Shown here piece by piece: positions 14,529 to 17,593 of a stretch of 17,593 nucleotides of DNA. Numbering within the stretch: the first letter of the stretch is position 1; each line of letters opens with the position of its first letter. The notes under the pieces are model-generated. The model saw nothing but the letters and a program-made list of their open reading frames with translations. It was not told the DNA's origin and did no database searches. A program made the translations under genes and the position numbers. Source of the stretch: JBGUXS01 sp045118155 (GTDB lineage Bacteria > Pseudomonadota > Alphaproteobacteria > CAAHEQ01 > UBA3637); contig JBGUXS010000064.1 of assembly GCA_045118155.1 (NCBI GenBank), forward strand, positions 1 to 17,593, read 5' to 3'.

Positions 14529-15076
14529 CATTGGCATTGCTTTCTTGTTGCGGCCCTTGCAGTGTTGGGGTTTTACAAGCTTTTTACGAACAAAAACGCC
14601 CTTGTACGGTTCTTTTTTTTAATCCCAATATTGCCCCTGCCCCCGAATACGAACGACGCCGAGATGAACAAAAACGTTTATGTCAAGAATTGGGATTCCC
14701 TTTCATAGAATTATCCTATACCCCCGATATTTGGGCGCAAATCATTAAAGGATTAGAACACGAACCCGAACGGGGTTTAAGATGTGGGGCCTGCTTTTCT
14801 TACCGATTAAAAACAGGGGCCCAATATGCCAAAGAACACGGGTTTGATATGTTCACTTCTGTTTTTGGGGTTTCGCGCTATAAAAACATGGAAGAAATCA
14901 CCGCTTTAGGGATAAAAATAGGACAAGAAATAGGCATCCCTTATTTAGATACAAATTGGCGCAAAGGGGGATTGGAACAAAAACGGCTAGAAGGGATTAA
15001 ACGCTTTTCTCTTTATCAACAATCTTACTGTGGATGTCTATATTCCAAGAAAAAAAGTCCTTGTTTAAAACCATAA
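14525..15076 (+). CDS. queH: Epoxyqueuosine reductase QueH
   Basis: 183 residues of the QueH (DUF208) family, the alternative to QueG for the last step of queuosine synthesis: reduction of epoxyqueuosine to queuosine in tRNA. Conserved features are CCGPC (8-12), FFNPNIAPAPEYERR (31-45), RCGACFSYRL (86-95) and YCGCLYS (168-174). The paired cysteines C8/C9, C87, C90, C169 and C171 are those expected for the Fe-S centre and redox chemistry. It is coupled to the TPR gene by a 4-bp ATGA overlap, an odd functional pairing that may only reflect transcript economy. No preQ1 riboswitch or other queuosine gene is visible nearby. No clear terminator follows. Confidence 0.95.
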   Translation: MTLALLSCCGPCSVGVLQAFYEQKRPCTVLFFNPNIAPAPEYERRRDEQKRLCQELGFPFIELSYTPDIWAQIIKGLEHEPERGLRCGACFSYRLKTGAQYAKEHGFDMFTSVFGVSRYKNMEEITALGIKIGQEIGIPYLDTNWRKGGLEQKRLEGIKRFSLYQQSYCGCLYSKKKSPCLKP

Positions 15077-15106
15077 AAAGAATTTATTTTTTCTGATATT
15101 TTTTTA

Positions 15107-15135
15107 TTGCTTTTTAAATAGGGTTGGCATATAAA
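15107..15135 (+). promoter_or_regulatory. Candidate promoter of the ScsC/DsbA-like gene
   Basis: TTGCTT (15107-15112) and TATAAA (15130-15135) are spaced 17 bp apart. The -10 is 5 of 6; the -35 matches mainly at TTG. The resulting leader is about 30 nt and carries ACAGGAG before the ATG. A TTGGCA at 15124-15129 could be an alternative -35, but its -10 is poorer. Confidence 0.5.
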
Positions 15136-15169
15136 TAAAATGTATTGTTAACTTTACAGGAGTAAAAAA

Positions 15170-16063
15170 ATGAAAGCACAAAGAAAAGAGAAGCCCATGG
15201 CTAAACCGGCGACAAAAGTGGCTGCTAAGCCCGCCGAAAAGGCCGAGGTTTCAGAAACAAAAGAAGCATGTTCTTGCGGGTGCAAGTGTGGGGATAAATG
15301 CACTTGCGGGTGCAATTGCGGTTGCAAACAACGTTTATGTATCATTGGAACGGTTATCGCCGTTATTCTTTCTGTCATAGCTTTATGCTGTGGTAGATGC
15401 TGCAATGAAACAAAAATGAACAAAGCGTTTGAAAAATACATCAAGAATAATCCACAATTGATTTTGGATACGATTGATGAACATTTACAAAAACAAGAAG
15501 AAGCCGCCAGAGCAAACCCACCACAACCACAGGTGGCGCCTCAGGATATGGTTCAAGAAATTATCAGCGATAAAACAAACATGGTTTTGGGAAATCCCAA
15601 AGGTAAGTTTGTTATCATTGAATTCTTTGACTATCAATGCGGATGGTGCAAAAAGACAAATGCCGAAATGAAGGAAGCTTTGAAGAGAGCACCTAACATT
15701 CGGTGGATCTTGATGGATGCACCTATCTTTGGGCCCGCTTCTGAATTGATTGCTCAATATGCTTTAGCGGCGGCTGAACAAGGCAAATTCAAAGAAATGC
15801 ATGATGCTATCGGCAGCGCCCAAGGGAAATTGGACGAAGATGCTTTGAAAGAACTTGCCAAAGGTTTAGGTTTGAATGTTGATAGATTAGCCAAAGATGC
15901 TCATGGGGATAAAGTGAAAGCCCGTTTGGAAAAGAACCGTGGTTATACAAAAACACTACGGGTGGGCGGTGTTCCTATGTTGATTGTTGATGGTAAGTTA
16001 AATCCAGGTGCCTTAATCGGCGATCGGTTGGAAGAAGCCGTCAAAGCATCTAACGAAAAATAA
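15170..16063 (+). CDS. Membrane-anchored ScsC/DsbA-like thiol oxidoreductase with Cys-rich N-terminus
   Basis: 297 residues. Residues 1-33 are Lys/Ala-rich. Residues 34-57 hold ten cysteines in C-x-C spacing (CSCGCKCGDK, then CTCGCNCGCK). One membrane span (about 57-75) follows, then CCGRCC (73-78). Residues 82-115 (FEKYIKNNPQLILDTIDEHL) match the N-terminal oligomerisation helix of ScsC-type proteins. The thioredoxin fold runs from about 137 to 293, with active site C157-G-W-C160 and a cis-Pro loop GVP (267-269). Positive-inside charge predicts a cytoplasmic Cys-rich tail and a periplasmic catalytic domain, which would shuffle or make disulfides. ScsC relatives are linked to copper tolerance, so metal binding by the tail is a reasonable inference but unproven. 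ACAGGAG precedes the ATG. It is monocistronic, with its own terminator. Confidence 0.88.
   Translation: MKAQRKEKPMAKPATKVAAKPAEKAEVSETKEACSCGCKCGDKCTCGCNCGCKQRLCIIGTVIAVILSVIALCCGRCCNETKMNKAFEKYIKNNPQLILDTIDEHLQKQEEAARANPPQPQVAPQDMVQEIISDKTNMVLGNPKGKFVIIEFFDYQCGWCKKTNAEMKEALKRAPNIRWILMDAPIFGPASELIAQYALAAAEQGKFKEMHDAIGSAQGKLDEDALKELAKGLGLNVDRLAKDAHGDKVKARLEKNRGYTKTLRVGGVPMLIVDGKLNPGALIGDRLEEAVKASNEK
15269..15328 (+). repeat. Two 30-bp tandem units encoding the Cys-rich segment
   Basis: Units 15269-15298 and 15299-15328 are identical at 22 of 30 positions and encode CSCGCKCGDK and CTCGCNCGCK. A 13-bp identical core (CTTGCGGGTGCAA) recurs exactly 30 bp apart at 15273 and 15303. This points to an in-frame tandem duplication. 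Confidence 0.85.
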
Positions 16064-16080
16064 TTTTTTTCGGACACAAA

Positions 16081-16112
16081 AAAAAGCAAGGAAGCAATTC
16101 CTTGCTTTTTTT
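16081..16112 (+). terminator. Intrinsic terminator after the ScsC/DsbA-like gene
   Basis: GCAAGGAA and TTCCTTGC form a perfect 8-bp stem with a GCAA tetraloop, extended by flanking A/T pairs and followed by a run of seven Ts. The matching A-run upstream means it would work in both directions. It ends the upstream transcript and separates it from the LysM gene. Confidence 0.92.
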
Positions 16113-16167
16113 ATTGGTAAAAACACCTTGGTTTTATTTTCCTTTGCTTTTTGGGGCAAAATGCCTT

Positions 16168-17070
16168 ATGATACGTCTTATGAAGGGGAAATTAGGTATT
16201 TTGATCTTAGTTATAGGGTTAAGCGGCTGTTCATCCTATCATGTTCCCTTGTTTTCTTCTTTTGGCACATCAGATATTGTCGTAAAAAAAGGCGATACAT
16301 TATATTCTTTGTCTAAACGACATAATGTTCCCTTAGGGGATCTAATTACCACAAATCGGTTATCCCCCCCTTATACCTTATCTATTGGACAAAAGCTAAA
16401 ACGTCCCGAAACAGGGGCCTTTTATACCGTCCGTAAAGGGGATACCTTATACAGTATTGCCCGGGCTCATGGGCAAACCGTAACAGAAGTTGCCAAAACA
16501 AATCATATCAAAGCCCCTTATACCTTATCTGTCGGGCAAAAACTACAAGTTGCTAAAAGTTTGTCTGGGCCTATCAAAACACCGGCTTATCAAAAAACGA
16601 CCTCTCATCAAAAGGGGATGAAAAAGACACCCCCAAAAACAACAACAGCGAAAAAAACAACAAAAACCGTCTATAAGACCCCTGTCAAAGCCCCTAAAAA
16701 GATCTTTTCTTGGCCAGTTAAGGGCGCTATTTTATCCGATTTTGGTCCCAAAACAGGGGGGGGACATAACGACGGGATTAATATCGCCGCCCCCAAAGGA
16801 ACTGTCGTAAAAGCGGCAGAAAGCGGAACCGTGGCCTATGCCGATAATCAATTAAAGGGGTATGGGAATCTGATTCTTTTGCACCATAATGATGGATGGA
16901 TCACGGCCTATGCGCATTTGGATACGATGACCGTCAAAAAGGGACAAAAAGTTAAAAAGGGCCAATCTATTGGAACCGTTGGCAGTACCGGAACCATTAA
17001 AAAGCCTCAATTACACTTTGAAACACGCTATAAAACCAAAGTTGTGAACCCAAAAACACACCTTCCATAA
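16168..17070 (+). CDS. LysM + degenerate LytM (M23-fold) lipoprotein, NlpD-like
   Basis: 300 residues from ATG 16168 (ATG 16180 is also possible; upstream starts fall in the terminator). Lipobox LSGC has acceptor Cys21. LysM1 (37-78) and LysM2 (86-127) bind peptidoglycan. A Lys/Thr-rich linker (128-178) precedes the LytM fold (181-292: FSWPVKGAILSDFG; GINIAAPKGT; YAHLD; QLHFE). Zinc-ligand positions are altered: the H-x3-D ligands read N201 and N205, and the first His of H-x-H reads Q281, while H250 and H283 remain. It is therefore probably not a peptidase. Known NlpD/EnvC-type LytM proteins activate cell-wall amidases during division, and that role is inferred here. The Shine-Dalgarno is weak (GGGG about 11 nt upstream). 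It is followed by a terminator. Confidence 0.9.
   Translation: MIRLMKGKLGILILVIGLSGCSSYHVPLFSSFGTSDIVVKKGDTLYSLSKRHNVPLGDLITTNRLSPPYTLSIGQKLKRPETGAFYTVRKGDTLYSIARAHGQTVTEVAKTNHIKAPYTLSVGQKLQVAKSLSGPIKTPAYQKTTSHQKGMKKTPPKTTTAKKTTKTVYKTPVKAPKKIFSWPVKGAILSDFGPKTGGGHNDGINIAAPKGTVVKAAESGTVAYADNQLKGYGNLILLHHNDGWITAYAHLDTMTVKKGQKVKKGQSIGTVGSTGTIKKPQLHFETRYKTKVVNPKTHLP
16369..16530 (+). repeat. Direct DNA repeats within the two LysM units
   Basis: An identical 15-mer (CCTTATACCTTATCT) occurs at 16369-16383 and 16516-16530, 147 bp apart, matching the 49-residue LysM period. Flanking codons are also similar (GQKL in both; KGDTLYS in both). The two LysM units are a fairly recent duplication. Confidence 0.7.
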
Positions 17071-17091
17071 AAAATTTCCTATTTTTCTTTT

Positions 17092-17120
17092 AAAAAAGCA
17101 GGTATAACCACCTGTTTTTT
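17092..17120 (+). terminator. Intrinsic terminator after the NlpD-like gene
   Basis: CAGGT and ACCTG pair around ATAACC; the stem extends through a G-T pair and A/T pairs and is followed by TTTTTT. It lies 22 bp past the stop codon and isolates the strong promoter downstream. Confidence 0.8.
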
Positions 17121-17171
17121 ATATATTTTTGCATTTTTTACAAAAAGAGTAAAAAAACATAAACATTTTTA

Positions 17172-17200
17172 TTGACAAAAGATAAAAACTGTGATATAAT
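17172..17200 (+). promoter_or_regulatory. Perfect consensus extended -10 promoter
   Basis: TTGACA (17172-17177) and TATAAT (17195-17200) are both exact matches to consensus, 17 bp apart, with an extended -10 TG at 17192-17193. The start site would be near 17207. This predicts one of the strongest promoters in the window, driving the secreted protein at the right edge. Confidence 0.9.
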
Positions 17201-17206
17201 ATATGG

Positions 17207-17310
17207 TGTTGAAAGGGAAATATTAGGATTAGTAAGGATAAAACGGTTTGTCAAACAATTTGTAGATATTATCTAAATAAACAATAAAACAACTGAAAGG
17301 AAAACGAACA
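17207..17310 (+). promoter_or_regulatory. Long 5' leader with two dyads
   Basis: About 104 nt of leader separate the predicted start site from the ATG. It holds two perfect dyads, each around a single central T: GTTTG-T-CAAAC (17246-17256) and TAGATA-T-TATCTA (17263-17275). One-base loops make them poor RNA hairpins but possible protein-binding sites. AAGGA (17297-17301) lies 9 nt before the ATG. No known riboswitch class is recognisable. Confidence 0.45.
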
Positions 17311-17593
17311 ATGAAAAAACTATTAATAACATCCGTTGTGTTTTTAGGGGTTTTTGCCGGAGTACAGGAAGCCCAAGCTGGTGCTGCGCCTTCTACAGTA
17401 ACACATACCTATGTAACACGAGAGGATTATGAAAATTATAAGAAAGCATATGATCGTGACATTGGGAATTTGAAGTATTCTTCTGGGACACCTAACTATG
17501 TGACCAATGGGGAAAGTTTAACATCTGCCGTTGGGAAACTTGATAGTCAAGCCAAGAGGAATCATGATGCTGCAGCCAAAGCTCTCAATAGAA
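17311..17593 (+). CDS. Secreted protein of unknown function (3' end beyond window)
   Basis: 94 codons are visible. Residues 1-23 are a clear Sec signal peptide (MKKLLITSVVFLGVFAGVQEAQA, written here only as its outline: lysines, hydrophobic core, AQA cleavage before GAAPS). The mature part is polar and likely helical: YVTREDYENYKKAYDRD, then NYVTNGESLTSAVGKLDSQ, then AKRNHDAAAKALNR. The phrase with Y-V/I, a short gap, S-L-T-x-A and L-D resembles coiled-coil repeat units of surface and fibre-like proteins, which suggests an elongated surface or periplasmic protein, but the visible part is too short to assign a family. A consensus promoter and good Shine-Dalgarno predict high expression. Confidence 0.85.
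   Translation, partial: MKKLLITSVVFLGVFAGVQEAQAGAAPSTVTHTYVTREDYENYKKAYDRDIGNLKYSSGTPNYVTNGESLTSAVGKLDSQAKRNHDAAAKALNR

Noticed and set aside
15077..15106. Terminator after queH
   Set aside because: T-runs are present but no stem of useful length precedes them.
16102..16167. Upstream TTG start for the LysM/LytM lipoprotein
   Set aside because: It falls within the preceding terminator hairpin, and the added residues would put a second hydrophobic stretch before a good lipoprotein signal.
1..17593. CRISPR array, prophage or toxin-antitoxin module
   Set aside because: No regularly spaced repeats, phage structural genes or small paired genes were seen on either strand.

Overview
The window looks like a low-GC alphaproteobacterial chromosome, by eye about 40% GC. 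The main evidence is the rimP-nusA-ylxR/L7Ae-infB cluster. Its YlxR-L7Ae fusion, the style of the IF2 N-terminus, the NlpD-like LytM protein, the TPR protein and the ScsC/DsbA-like protein all read as alphaproteobacterial. Several features (secreted CotH-like protein, transposase, strongly expressed secreted protein) would suit a host-associated lineage, but I cannot name the organism. Codon use is unusual for such AT-rich DNA: GGG, CCC and short G/C runs are very common.

Layout. Positions 1-2090 (minus) hold the first 696 codons of an exported protein with lamin-tail, chitobiase-like and CotH-kinase domains, cut by the left edge. A tRNA-Leu(CAA) gene with its own promoter and terminator follows on the minus strand. 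Its promoter overlaps, in the opposite direction, the promoter of a short-chain dehydrogenase (plus). A GNAT acetyltransferase (minus) converges on the dehydrogenase with overlapping stop codons. Positions 3867-6427 form a more AT-rich accessory block: a shortened LysR regulator, its full-length paralog in convergent orientation, and a DDE transposase whose stop overlaps that of infB.

From 11361 down to 6424 (minus) runs the transcription/translation cluster rimP, nusA, ylxR-L7Ae, infB, tightly packed and probably translationally coupled. Its leader has a good promoter, an intrinsic terminator right in front of the rimP Shine-Dalgarno (SD), and a competing hairpin that would mask that SD. Upstream lie a Nudix hydrolase and a degenerate uracil-DNA-glycosylase-like protein, overlapping by 11 bp. 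Divergent from these, on the plus strand, are an exported TPR protein and queH (queuosine pathway), coupled by ATGA. Next comes a membrane-anchored ScsC/DsbA-like thiol oxidoreductase with a striking cysteine-rich cytoplasmic segment, then a LysM + degenerate LytM lipoprotein of the NlpD type. The window ends in a secreted protein driven by a perfect consensus sigma70-type promoter, cut by the right edge.

The most unusual items are the metallothionein-like extension on the ScsC/DsbA protein, the rimP-leader switch, the LysR lacking regulatory subdomain II, the UDG-fold protein that has lost its catalytic motifs, and the CotH-kinase-like exported protein. I see no CRISPR array, prophage, restriction system or complete insertion sequence.
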